DNA of 64,000 nt from Planococcus wigleyi (GTDB lineage: Bacteria > Bacillota > Bacilli > Bacillales_A > Planococcaceae): contig NZ_JACSPU010000001.1 of NCBI RefSeq assembly GCF_014836985.1, positions 245,473 to 309,472 of the forward strand. Reading direction: 5' to 3'. Both the position numbers and the translations under genes were made by a program. Shown in pieces: positions 52,323 through 61,037 of this stretch (position 1 is its first letter; each line of letters begins with the position of its first letter). The notes below the pieces were generated by a model that saw only the letters and a list, made by a program, of their open reading frames with translations, ran no database searches and was not told the DNA's origin.

Positions 52323-52973
52323 ATGACAAGGGATGAACTGTTGGAAGCATTGGAAAATGATATGGGATACGTTCAGGCATATCGCAAAAAAGAAGAGGAG
52401 TACATTCAAAAAGACTCCTTTAACACTCGATCCATTCTTGGTAAAAAAAAGAATAAGACAAAATGGCTCTTATTGATTGGATTGCCGATCGGATTTGTGC
52501 TGCTGAATGCTATCAATCCGTTTAAAGATCCGAGTACATTTGCAGATGTTTTTTGGGGAGTGATAATAGCGTTAATCGCTTCATTTGTGTTGAGCAAGAA
52601 AGAGGACAAAGCATATAATGCTGAATTGGCAAGTCTCGAAAATGAAATGCAACAACTGGAAGGTACTTATTATAAGAATTCTGCCTTGCCTAGCGTCAGC
52701 CAAGGGATTTATAAAACAGAAAGGTTTCACTACTATGTTTCTAATTTTATTGCGGATGATTTAAAAGAATGCGCCAAACTTTTTCACCAGGAAGAGCAGA
52801 ACGATCGAATCATTGGTTCTGTGGAAGAAGTAGCCGATAGCGTATGGGATTCACATTCCGCTATGGCTGGGCAATTAAGTCAGGTAAATCAATCCCTTAA
52901 TTCGGTAAACCGGGGGTTATCTTCAGTAAATAGCAACTTGAATTCAGTCAAATCAAATACAGAAAGATTATAA
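52323..52973 (+). CDS. Hypothetical protein with two TM segments and Ser/Asn-Val repeats
   Basis: A 216-residue protein: helical N-terminus, two TM segments (WLLLIGLPIGFVLLNAI and VFWGVIIALIASFVLS), a coiled segment (NAELASLENEMQQLEG) and a C-terminal repeat SQVNQSLNSVNRGLSSVNSN of period 7 that resembles a short coiled-coil or beta-helix-like tail. No named family. GAGAGGAA precedes ATG 52323. First of a run of envelope genes with TM2-like and zinc-ribbon proteins. Confidence 0.75.
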   Translation: MTRDELLEALENDMGYVQAYRKKEEEYIQKDSFNTRSILGKKKNKTKWLLLIGLPIGFVLLNAINPFKDPSTFADVFWGVIIALIASFVLSKKEDKAYNAELASLENEMQQLEGTYYKNSALPSVSQGIYKTERFHYYVSNFIADDLKECAKLFHQEEQNDRIIGSVEEVADSVWDSHSAMAGQLSQVNQSLNSVNRGLSSVNSNLNSVKSNTERL

Positions 52974-52999
52974 AAACCGACAGAAAAAGGGGAATTGGA

Positions 53000-53248
53000 A
53001 TGAAGAACTCAGGGTTAGCAGCGGTATTAAGTTTTTTATTAACAGGATTAGGACAAATTTATAATGGTTCTATCGCCAAAGGATTGATATTGATTGTTGT
53101 GCAAGTAGTCAATGCCTTTTTAATGGTTATTCTTATTGGTTTTATCACTTATCCGATTGTTTGGATCTGGTCAATTTACGATGCTTATAAATCGGCTGAA
53201 CGAATCAATGCACAACTCGTCCAGCGCCCATACGGCAACCGGGCTTAA
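53000..53248 (+). CDS. TM2-like small membrane protein
   Basis: An 82-residue protein with LAAVLSFLLTGLGQIYNGSI, then two TM helices and YPIVWIWSIYDAYKSAERIN. The layout (L..l.pG.GQ.Y.G...kG, W...DAY..A) is that of TM2/DUF5683-type small membrane proteins of unknown role. It lies 26 bases after the previous gene with AAAAAGGGGAA before ATG, so it is co-transcribed. Confidence 0.8.
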   Translation: MKNSGLAAVLSFLLTGLGQIYNGSIAKGLILIVVQVVNAFLMVILIGFITYPIVWIWSIYDAYKSAERINAQLVQRPYGNRA

Positions 53249-53251
53249 GCA

Positions 53252-54292
53252 ATGGAGAGCCAAGGGATAAAGTATAAAAGAATGATAGTTTTCAGCGCAA
53301 TGCTTTTCCTGATTGGCTGCTCGGATACTTCGAACGAGCCAGACACGGAAGAAATCATTGTCGGGGAATTTGCGGAAGTAGAAACCGAAGTCGCGGAAGT
53401 GAAAACTAAAGCTGAAGAGACGGAAGAGGAGAAAGAAGAAACAGCAACTTTCCAATTGGCAAATTACGAAGGTGAATGGGAACAGCAACATGAAATGAAT
53501 GCCCCCTATCTGACCACACGAATTGAAAACGTCGAAGGCGATTCTGCTACTGTTTATATCGATTCTATGTCGGAAGGTGCGCGTTATATTGCATCAGCCG
53601 GGCAGGAGCAAGTAATGTTCCAGGAAGGCAAAGCGATTGTGGAGTATGAAGATGATGGTTCTGGCGCTTCCGGAACTGTGGCAGTCGAACTGCTGGAAGA
53701 AGAAATTCTGTTAACGGTCGTGATGGCACAGGAAGGGCAACCTTTATGGAGATTGCCTGATGGGGAATTCAGTCTTGGGCGAACTCAGGCAGAGGACCAA
53801 GCCACAGTAATAGAAGATGAAGCTGCCGATGCTGAAGAAGATTCTTCCCCAGAATCTGTAACGATTTCAGCAGGCAAAATAGCTCCACAAACTGATGAAG
53901 AGTATCTGTCAACCGCAACAGCCATTATGGCAGAGTTTTGGGAGGTTATGGACTATATGATTACTTTGTACTCCTTCAACTCCAGCAACCCTGGCGATTA
54001 CGCCATCATTGAGCCGCATATTTCCCATCTTGTCACAGCAGAGTTTTCGGAAGCAACGCTTGCTGCTTATGCAGAGGATTATTATTGCGAATGCGATTCC
54101 GGATTGCTCCCGGGTATTGATGAGAGGCTAAGTAATACCAGCATCAAGCAAATCGATGAAAATACCTATCAAGTAATTGGAGATTTTTTAATCGATCCCA
54201 TGTCACCGGAACCAACTAGCATGACACAGATTCTTGAGTTTAAAAAGCAGGAAAATCTATGGAAGCTGAACAATTGGCAGTTCCATGAGTAA
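53252..54292 (+). CDS. Lipoprotein of unknown function
   Basis: A 346-residue lipoprotein: FSAMLFLIGCSDTS with lipobox LIGC, a Glu-rich linker, a domain of about 90 residues (YEGEWEQQHEMNAPYLTTRI...LPDGEFSLGR) that looks like a small beta-barrel, a second acidic linker, and a C-terminal helical domain (EYLSTATAIMAEFWEVMDYM to NLWKLNNWQFHE). The start is uncertain: ATG 53252 lies 3 bases after the previous stop without a clear ribosome site, and ATG 53282 would give a more normal signal peptide and has AAGGGA 13 bases upstream. Followed by a terminator. Confidence 0.8.
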   Translation: MESQGIKYKRMIVFSAMLFLIGCSDTSNEPDTEEIIVGEFAEVETEVAEVKTKAEETEEEKEETATFQLANYEGEWEQQHEMNAPYLTTRIENVEGDSATVYIDSMSEGARYIASAGQEQVMFQEGKAIVEYEDDGSGASGTVAVELLEEEILLTVVMAQEGQPLWRLPDGEFSLGRTQAEDQATVIEDEAADAEEDSSPESVTISAGKIAPQTDEEYLSTATAIMAEFWEVMDYMITLYSFNSSNPGDYAIIEPHISHLVTAEFSEATLAAYAEDYYCECDSGLLPGIDERLSNTSIKQIDENTYQVIGDFLIDPMSPEPTSMTQILEFKKQENLWKLNNWQFHE

Positions 54293-54301
54293 GAGGTTGA
54301 T

Positions 54302-54336
54302 AAAAATCCTAACTTTTTTAAGGTTAGGATTTTTTA
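54302..54336 (+). terminator. Terminator after lipoprotein gene
   Basis: AAAAATCCTAACTTTTTTAA / GGTTAGGATTTTTT hairpin. Confidence 0.75.
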
Positions 54337-54479
54337 TTTCCTAAAATATCCTTTACTTGAAGCTGAATTCTAATATAATAGGTAAATAGATGTTATTTAT
54401 GTGAGAAAAGTAATACCTTGTACTCGTTATTATTTCTTATATCTATGCCATTTTTCTAACAATATTAGGAGGTTATATG

Positions 54480-55343
54480 ATGAAATGTACAAATTGTGGT
54501 CATGAACAAGCTTCAGGGAAGTTTTGTGGGAAATGTGGCAGTGTGCTGGAAGCACATCTAACAGGAGATGGACAAACTTCCGCTCTGGAAGCAACACCCG
54601 AAAAACCCGTACAGCCGTTGTACACAGCTGCACCATCAGCAACAGGAGCATCCGCCTATCAGCAGCCAGTAGAACCAAATCAGCATGTTGTGAAAGTGAA
54701 AGAAACTTCCAAGCAATATTGGGCGTATTTTCTGCAATATGTTAAAAGTCCTTCATCTATACTTGCTCAATCATCCGTCAACTTCACTAATTCACTAATT
54801 ACCGTGGCGATTTTCGCATTGGTTTTTGCGTTGGCGGTCTACAAAAACCTCAGCTTGATCATTGCTCCATTTGAAGATTTCGGGAGCATATTCACGGATT
54901 CTTCCAGTATGATGCCATCTTTTTTCAGCGTCTTGATTAGCTCAATTTTGACCATTGCTGTTATTTTCCTGTTATCAGTAGTCTGTATTTATGCTGTCAA
55001 TAAATTCTTGAGAACGAATCTTCCGTTTAAAAACATTGTCACTAGTTTTGGCACCTTGCTTATTCCAAGTATGGTTTTATTGTTGGCTGCCTACTTGTTG
55101 TTGATGATTGAATCGATCATCATTGGAAATTCACTTCTTGTCTTGGCAATCAGCTATAGCATTTTCGTTATGCCGCTATTTTTAATCACTGCTTTGCTTA
55201 CAGCCAAAAAGCAATCGGTTGATGCCTATTATGGCTTTATTAGCTATATCATCCTTTTTGGAATCGCCCTTTCAATCACGCTTTCTGTGCTCTTTGATTC
55301 AACAATAGGCAGATACATGGAAATGTTCAGTGACATTCTATAA
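54480..55343 (+). CDS. Zinc-ribbon multi-pass membrane protein (Yip1-like)
   Basis: A 287-residue protein: N-terminal zinc ribbon KCTNCGHEQASGKFCGKCGS (four Cys), a Pro/Gln-rich linker, then five to six TM segments (SLITVAIFALVFALAVY, SVLISSILTIAVIFLLSVVC, SFGTLLIPSMVLLLAAYLLL and so on), an arrangement seen in zinc-ribbon/Yip1-type proteins. TAGGAGG favours ATG 54480, 7 bases away, over the adjacent ATG at 54477. First gene of a three-gene run of zinc-ribbon proteins. Confidence 0.82.
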   Translation: MKCTNCGHEQASGKFCGKCGSVLEAHLTGDGQTSALEATPEKPVQPLYTAAPSATGASAYQQPVEPNQHVVKVKETSKQYWAYFLQYVKSPSSILAQSSVNFTNSLITVAIFALVFALAVYKNLSLIIAPFEDFGSIFTDSSSMMPSFFSVLISSILTIAVIFLLSVVCIYAVNKFLRTNLPFKNIVTSFGTLLIPSMVLLLAAYLLLMIESIIIGNSLLVLAISYSIFVMPLFLITALLTAKKQSVDAYYGFISYIILFGIALSITLSVLFDSTIGRYMEMFSDIL

Positions 55344-55363
55344 ATAAGAAAGCAGGAAAATAA

Positions 55364-57145
55364 ATGACCATTTTTTGTACCAGTTGCGGGCATCCAAATG
55401 AAAAAGGAAATAAAATATGCGTGGAATGTGGAAAGCCGCTGGCAGTACGGGCATCCGCTGAAACGAAAAAACCAATGGCTCTGAAAACCAAGGTGCTTAC
55501 AGCGGTTATTGTGTTGCTTCTTGCGGGTCTGGGTGGTTTGTATTCATGGGGAACCAAAACCGCTTCTGCGGAGACAGCGGTCTCTAAATTTTTTGAGGCA
55601 CTGGAAAAGAAAGACGCAAACATGCTGGCAGAGCACATGGCGTTATCAAACGGCAAACAGGTCGAGCCTAAACAAGCAGCTGCTTTCATGGAATCATATC
55701 CAAACTTGACTCCGTACGATTTGGAGCAGGTGGCAACAATCAGCCAAAGCGGAAAAGTATTGGGTGTATTCAATGCCTTTAAAGTCGTTTTGCCTGAACA
55801 AACGGTTTCCTTTGAATTTCCTCACGAAGGGCTTGAGCTTCATTTAGATGGAAAGAAAGTGGCCTCGGTAGAGGAAGAAGATGGGATTTACCGATTCACA
55901 GGATTGGTTCCCGGATCTTATGATGCAAAATTCGTTTATGACGGAGAGTATACCGAGTTCACACATCCGTTTGAGCTGACGATTGAAATGAATACTGGTT
56001 CTGAAGAAACGTTCATTTATGAAGAGCTGCCGGCAGAATCGGTTGTTTTGGACTTCGATGTGTTCAATGAAACCAATTATAAAAACTACAAAGTCATTGT
56101 CGGCGAGAAAGAATTTGCGGTTGATGCTACTGGTGCAACCGAGCCAATCGGTCCATTGCCTTTGGATGGCAGCCTGACTGCACAAGGGGAAATCGAGTTT
56201 CCATGGGGCAAACAGGTTTCCGAACCATTGAAAATCGACTCTGACTATCAAACCTTGGAAATCTCTAAACTTTCCAAAGACCAGGAAGGCAAGCTGGTCG
56301 AACAGCTGACTTTATTTGGCGAACAATACACGCAGGCACTCGGTACTCGGGATGCTTCTGTTTTGAAAACGGCCACTGCCGATCAACGGAAAGTGTTCGA
56401 AGAAGAGTTCAAAATGATGAAAGAAAGTAATTTGTACTTTAAAGGTTCATTAACAGAAATCAAATTGGAAGAGCCTTCGATTGTATTAAACGGAAATGGC
56501 GAATCGGTTTCGATGCTTGCCGAATTGGTCGTGAACGGCGCTAATTATGCAAAAGGCGATACCGTCGTACTGGACCGGATTAATCTGGAAGCAGAAATCA
56601 GCTTTGTCTATGACGCAGATGCAGGCAAATGGCTAGTGGGGGAATACGTGAGCAACTGGTTCTCGTCCATTGAGCCGACACGTACGATTAAAGGTTCCGG
56701 AAAAGTCTACGAAGTGGCCGGAGCAGCCGGTAAAGCAGAAAAAGCCGAAGTACCTGCAGAAGTTACCGAAGAGAATTTCGGCATCAGCGACAGTGAAATC
56801 GACTATTTCTTTAACGCCTATAACGATAGCAGTGTGGCGGCCATCAACTCGGGAGATTTCGGTATGGTGTCATCCATGGTCACGCTTGATGGGCCGAGAT
56901 TCCAAGAGCAATCTAAGTTTGTCAATGATACGTATGCTAAAGGGATTACAGAAGAACATTTAGGGACGTCTGTCGAAAAAGTGGAAGTGGTGGACGACGG
57001 TTATCTGCAGGTGACAACGATCGAGAAATTCATCATTCACGGCACAGAGAAAAGCAGTGAAAAAGATTATCGGACAGTAACGATTATTTATGTAGAGGGC
57101 GCTGATCTTTATGCCCACAAACTGATATCCACAAAAGAAATCTAG
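55364..57145 (+). CDS. Zinc-ribbon TcaA-like membrane protein A
   Basis: A 593-residue protein: zinc ribbon FCTSCGHPNEKGNKICVECG, one TM segment (VLTAVIVLLLAGLGGLYSWG, about 46-65), then a long extracellular part with a helical NTF2-like or TcaA first domain (AVSKFFEALEKKDANMLAEH), tandem beta domains and a C-terminal NTF2-like domain (YFFNAYNDSSVAAINSGDFG). This is the layout of TcaA/YvbJ proteins. S. aureus TcaA affects glycopeptide response and wall teichoic acids. It lies 20 bases after the previous gene and 12 before the next. Confidence 0.82.
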   Translation: MTIFCTSCGHPNEKGNKICVECGKPLAVRASAETKKPMALKTKVLTAVIVLLLAGLGGLYSWGTKTASAETAVSKFFEALEKKDANMLAEHMALSNGKQVEPKQAAAFMESYPNLTPYDLEQVATISQSGKVLGVFNAFKVVLPEQTVSFEFPHEGLELHLDGKKVASVEEEDGIYRFTGLVPGSYDAKFVYDGEYTEFTHPFELTIEMNTGSEETFIYEELPAESVVLDFDVFNETNYKNYKVIVGEKEFAVDATGATEPIGPLPLDGSLTAQGEIEFPWGKQVSEPLKIDSDYQTLEISKLSKDQEGKLVEQLTLFGEQYTQALGTRDASVLKTATADQRKVFEEEFKMMKESNLYFKGSLTEIKLEEPSIVLNGNGESVSMLAELVVNGANYAKGDTVVLDRINLEAEISFVYDADAGKWLVGEYVSNWFSSIEPTRTIKGSGKVYEVAGAAGKAEKAEVPAEVTEENFGISDSEIDYFFNAYNDSSVAAINSGDFGMVSSMVTLDGPRFQEQSKFVNDTYAKGITEEHLGTSVEKVEVVDDGYLQVTTIEKFIIHGTEKSSEKDYRTVTIIYVEGADLYAHKLISTKEI

Positions 57146-57157
57146 GAGGAAACCGAT

Positions 57158-58519
57158 ATGAAGCAGTTTTGTCATGAATGTGGAAATCCGATGGAGGCAG
57201 ATCAAGTATTCTGTGCTGAATGCGGTGCGCCAAAAGCTGTGCCAAACACTGAAGCGCAAACACCGATCGTCCAAAAACCGAAAAAGCCTTGGTCATTCAA
57301 GAAAAAGTTGGCGTTCCTGTTGGTTGGTATTTTGGCGATTGCTTTGGTGGGAGGGCATTACACTATTCAAGCGAAGACTTCCCCAGACAGCAAAATCAGC
57401 AATTTCCTGACAGCACTGGAATCCGGTGATGCGGAAGCGGTCCTAAAAGAAATCACCATTTCAGAGGACATCAACAAAGATGAAAAAGTCTATGTCTCGT
57501 ACTTGAAATCGCTTGATTATGGAGTGCTGCAATCGAATATCACTGAAGCAGCGGCTGGCATTAAAAAAGACGGCATCACTCGCGTCATAACTGATGACAA
57601 TGGCCATCAAGTTTTCAAGCTAAAACAGGAAAAATACTTGAGCTTGTATCCCGTCATTTCGATTGAAGCCGTTCCAGTCAATGTGGAATTGGCGACCGAT
57701 TTGCCTAATGGGGAATACAGCATTGCCGGCAAGACTTTCGATTTGGCTAAAGGCAAACAAGTGATGGGAGCGTTTCTTCCAGGCGTCTATCCGGCAGCTG
57801 TCTCTGCTGATGGAGTTTACAAAAGCACAGCAGAATTTGAACAGGAAATTTCCGGCAATGAAGATATGGCAATCGAGCTGCAAAAAAAACAGCTGATGGT
57901 CACCCTTTCTTCTAACGAACCGGAAGCCTTAGTATTTATAAACGGCAAGACGACTAAGAAAAAAGTGAAAGAACTGGCTGAAATCGGTCCTCTATTTGAA
58001 GGAGAGAAGCTGTCTGTCCATGCCGAGCTGAAAGACAAAAAGTCAGAACTTCTTGAAGTGGTTGGCGGCGATCAAGTCAATTTATCTATTGGTGAAGAAG
58101 CGGTAGTAGCTATAGAAGAAGGGGAAACAGAAGATAGCGTTTATTTTGATAAGGAAAACATCACTGAGTTTATTTGGAATTTCCGCAGTGCCTATGAAGC
58201 GGCGTTGAATGCTAAAGATTATTCGCAAGTGGCATCGTACTTGAAGCCAGGCAGTAGTGCTTTGAAAGAAATCGATGAATTTATAGGAGATCTTGGAAAC
58301 CAATATTTCCTCTATGAATTCTACACAGATGATGTTCTCGATTATAAAGTCGAAGGCAACAAAGCCTATGTTAATACTTATGAAGAATTTGACTTCACGA
58401 ATCACTTATACGACACCGTCAATTATAAACGTTATAAAGTATACGAAATAGTAATTGGAACAGACGGCACTTATGAAATCGAATCTATAACTATTGAAGA
58501 CACGAAGCGAACAAACTAA
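57158..58519 (+). CDS. Zinc-ribbon TcaA-like membrane protein B
   Basis: A 453-residue paralogue of the preceding protein: zinc ribbon FCHECGNPMEADQVFCAECG, TM (LAFLLVGILAIALVGGHYTI), TcaA-type domain (KISNFLTALESGDAEAVLKE), beta domains (LMVTLSSNEPEALVFINGKT) and a C-terminal NTF2-like domain (FRSAYEAALNAKDYSQVASY). The cytoplasmic ribbon with an extracellular domain suggests a signalling or scaffold role at the envelope. TAGGAGG precedes ATG. Followed by the composite repeat, whose terminator ends the operon. Confidence 0.82.
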   Translation: MKQFCHECGNPMEADQVFCAECGAPKAVPNTEAQTPIVQKPKKPWSFKKKLAFLLVGILAIALVGGHYTIQAKTSPDSKISNFLTALESGDAEAVLKEITISEDINKDEKVYVSYLKSLDYGVLQSNITEAAAGIKKDGITRVITDDNGHQVFKLKQEKYLSLYPVISIEAVPVNVELATDLPNGEYSIAGKTFDLAKGKQVMGAFLPGVYPAAVSADGVYKSTAEFEQEISGNEDMAIELQKKQLMVTLSSNEPEALVFINGKTTKKKVKELAEIGPLFEGEKLSVHAELKDKKSELLEVVGGDQVNLSIGEEAVVAIEEGETEDSVYFDKENITEFIWNFRSAYEAALNAKDYSQVASYLKPGSSALKEIDEFIGDLGNQYFLYEFYTDDVLDYKVEGNKAYVNTYEEFDFTNHLYDTVNYKRYKVYEIVIGTDGTYEIESITIEDTKRTN

Positions 58520-58528
58520 AAATGGTCG

Positions 58529-58783
58529 AAAAACCATCGCCAAGCTCACAATGAGCTTGGCGATGGCTTTTTTATGGCTTGGAAAGTATTTCGTGGCCAG
58601 TGGAAAGTATTCCGCCGTTAACAGAAAGTATTTGCGCTCCATTGGAAAGTATTTGCCCCGAAACAGAAAGTATTTCCATATAACTGGAATAAATCATCGT
58701 GGATTCCTCCCGATTCTGGAAATACAATCCCCAACAGAAGAAATACGCTTCTTAAGCGGAAAGCGCAGCATGCGCTTTCCTTC
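58529..58783. repeat. Composite intergenic element, copy 2 (terminator, 21-base array, hairpin)
   Basis: Almost the same block as 51775-52026: terminator hairpin AAACCATCGCCAAGCT...AGCTTGGCGATGGCTTTTTT, words at 58581, 58602, 58623, 58644, 58665 and 58686 (21-base steps), and the GGAAAGCGCAGCATGCGCTT hairpin near 58757-58783. It fills most of the 352-base gap. No gene seen. Confidence 0.85.
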
Positions 58784-58871
58784 TCTTAGCCATCCAGTGC
58801 CTTCCTACAATGATTATTTCCGGCATCAGCGGGTAAAGAAGAAGCAACGACACATTCAGGAGGGATGCATC

Positions 58872-59156
58872 ATGACCAACAATGACGCACACGATAAGAA
58901 CCTGCACCACAACCAGGATAATGAGGAATCAACACTCGATAAAGTCGTCAAAAAAACCAGCGAAATGCTGAGCGGCAGCGATGAAGGCTGGGAATCCTCC
59001 GGCAAAACCGACGTAAGAGAAACTGCAGGCGACGATTTCCAAAACGCGCCGGATGAAAGCTCGGAAGATGTGCCGACGGAAGACCGAGTCATCCGCGATC
59101 CGAAAACCGGCGAAGAAACAATTGTGAAGAATGACAATAAAAAATGGTCACTTTAA
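58872..59156 (+). CDS. Small acidic hydrophilic protein, 94 residues
   Basis: Highly charged, disorder-like protein: NDAHDKNLHHNQDNEESTLD, SGSDEGWESSGKTDVRET, ending DRVIRDPKTGEETIVKNDNK. No family recognised. It looks like small stress-related hydrophilic proteins of Bacillales. AGGAGGG 7 bases upstream fixes ATG 58872. An in-frame extension upstream runs through the repeat element and is not credible. Confidence 0.7.
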   Translation: MTNNDAHDKNLHHNQDNEESTLDKVVKKTSEMLSGSDEGWESSGKTDVRETAGDDFQNAPDESSEDVPTEDRVIRDPKTGEETIVKNDNKKWSL

Positions 59157-59170
59157 GCGAGACACTCCAC

Positions 59171-59199
59171 GACCCATTCCACTCCCTGGAATGGGTTTT
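59171..59199 (+). terminator. Terminator after the 94-residue gene
   Basis: ACCCATTCCACTCCCTGGAATGGGTTTT hairpin. Confidence 0.7.
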
Positions 59200-59300
59200 C
59201 TTCGTCCAATTGTGATAAACTTTTTTTTGAAGGTAATTAATAGAATATTAAATTTTTAATTGAAAAATATAGCCTATACGTCGGAAGGGGATGGAAGAGA

Positions 59301-61037
59301 ATGGCCAAGAAAATGGAACAGATCCAGCAGGAAGCGTTGCAGCGTTATTTAGCATTTGAGGAAGAGCGCCGGCTGGAAGCACAGGCGGCAGCATCAAGAG
59401 AACGGATGATGACACGGTCGAGCATCATCAACCACCATGATAATTTGGCGATGGAGCGGATCATCAACAAAAGCGATTTGTTTCCGATTGCGCATCTGCA
59501 AGCGGGGCTGGACGTCAGCAAAGCCGTTTGCCGGATTTCGATCCGCAGCAAATCCGGTCAGCTGCAAAGCTACGGCACCGGATTTCTGGTGGCACCGAAT
59601 TTATTGCTGACGAATAACCATGTGCTCGAAACGCCCGAAGCTGCAATGTACGCGGTGGCCGAGTTCAATTACGAAGATGACGTCCGCTTCATGCCGCGCG
59701 ACATCATCAGTTTCCGCTTGGATCCGGAAGCGCTTTTCATTACCGATGAGGCGCTGGACTTTACGCTCGTAGCGGTGGAAGAAAACAATCAGCATGACAT
59801 CCCGCTGACCGATTTTGGCTATTTGCCGCTATTGCCGAAGCCGGGGAAAATCCTCGAAGGCGAATACGTTACCATTATCCAACATCCGAACGGCGGGCCG
59901 AAAGCAATCACCATCCGTGAAAATGAAGTTAAGTTCATCTCATCTGACTTTGTCCATTATGTCAGCGATACGGAACCGGGTTCGTCAGGTTCGCCTGTGT
60001 TCAACGATCAATGGGTAGTCGTGGCCTTGCATCATGCGGGTATTCCAGATCCGAATGACCCCACTAAATGGATTGCCAATGAAGGCATCCGCATCAGCTC
60101 GATTATCCAACATCTCAGCGAGGCGCGGAGCAATTTGGAAGAGGAGCGTTCACGTAAACTGCTGGATCAGCTGCTCGCTGTTGTTATGCCTGGCTCTGCT
60201 GCAGAACCGATGGAAGTCGGCGTGTTATCCGAAGATTGGTATGCGGATGCTTTCGGCTATGACCCGGCATTTCTGGGAGACGGATTCCATGTGCCATTGC
60301 CCGCATTGGGCGACGCCCTTATAGACGATGCGGCGCAAACTGCGGACGGCGAGACGGTCCTTGATTATATGCATTTCTCGATTGCGATGAGCAAATCGCG
60401 CCGATTGGCGTTTTACACAGCCGTCAACATTGATGGCAACCAGCTGGTGGACGTCAAGCGAAGCAACGACCGCTGGTATTTTGATCCAAGGATTGACGAA
60501 GCTTACCAAATCGGACCGGAATTTTACCAATCAAACGATATCGACCGGGGTCATTTGGTTCGGCGCCGTGATCCGAACTGGGGCGTTGATGCGGTGAAGG
60601 CCAATGAACACACATTCCATTTCACCAACTGCTCTCCCCAGCATAAGAATTTCAACCAAAAAGCGTGGCTGGATCTGGAAGATTATTTGCTCGATAATGC
60701 CCGCGACCACAGCATTAAAGTCTCGGTGTTCACAGGGCCTGTGTTCCGGGACGATGACGTGCGCTACCGGGATGCACAGATTCCGGATCAGTTCTGGAAA
60801 GTGGCGGTGATGCTGAAAGACGATGCGACTTTATCAGCTACTGCTTACTTGCAGACACAGGAAGATTTGATTGGTGGAAATCTGGAATTCGTCTACGGGC
60901 AGTTCGGGACTTATCAAGTGTCGGTCGCGCAAATCGAAGAACTGACAGGGCTTGATTTCGGCAATCTGCGTGAGGCTGATCCATTGGCTGCAGGGAAAGC
61001 AGCTCTTGTCCAACGGGCGGAGGATATCCTTCTATGA
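59301..61037 (+). CDS. Trypsin-like protease fused to NUC1 DNA/RNA non-specific endonuclease
   Basis: A 578-residue two-domain protein without signal peptide. The N-terminus (1-60) is helical and charged. Residues 75-275 form a trypsin-like domain with a full triad: His107 (LLTNNHVLE), Asp153 (ALDFTLVAVE) and Ser229 (EPGSSGSPVF). Residues about 325-565 form a beta-beta-alpha metal endonuclease: DRGHLVRR with catalytic His418, and NCSPQHKNFNQKAW with the metal-binding Asn. Both active sites look intact. Such protease-nuclease fusions are reported among bacterial conflict and programmed-death effectors. The protease may activate or be activated with the nuclease. GAAGGGGATGGAAG precedes ATG. 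It overlaps the ABC ATPase gene by 4 bases. Confidence 0.88.
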   Translation: MAKKMEQIQQEALQRYLAFEEERRLEAQAAASRERMMTRSSIINHHDNLAMERIINKSDLFPIAHLQAGLDVSKAVCRISIRSKSGQLQSYGTGFLVAPNLLLTNNHVLETPEAAMYAVAEFNYEDDVRFMPRDIISFRLDPEALFITDEALDFTLVAVEENNQHDIPLTDFGYLPLLPKPGKILEGEYVTIIQHPNGGPKAITIRENEVKFISSDFVHYVSDTEPGSSGSPVFNDQWVVVALHHAGIPDPNDPTKWIANEGIRISSIIQHLSEARSNLEEERSRKLLDQLLAVVMPGSAAEPMEVGVLSEDWYADAFGYDPAFLGDGFHVPLPALGDALIDDAAQTADGETVLDYMHFSIAMSKSRRLAFYTAVNIDGNQLVDVKRSNDRWYFDPRIDEAYQIGPEFYQSNDIDRGHLVRRRDPNWGVDAVKANEHTFHFTNCSPQHKNFNQKAWLDLEDYLLDNARDHSIKVSVFTGPVFRDDDVRYRDAQIPDQFWKVAVMLKDDATLSATAYLQTQEDLIGGNLEFVYGQFGTYQVSVAQIEELTGLDFGNLREADPLAAGKAALVQRAEDILL

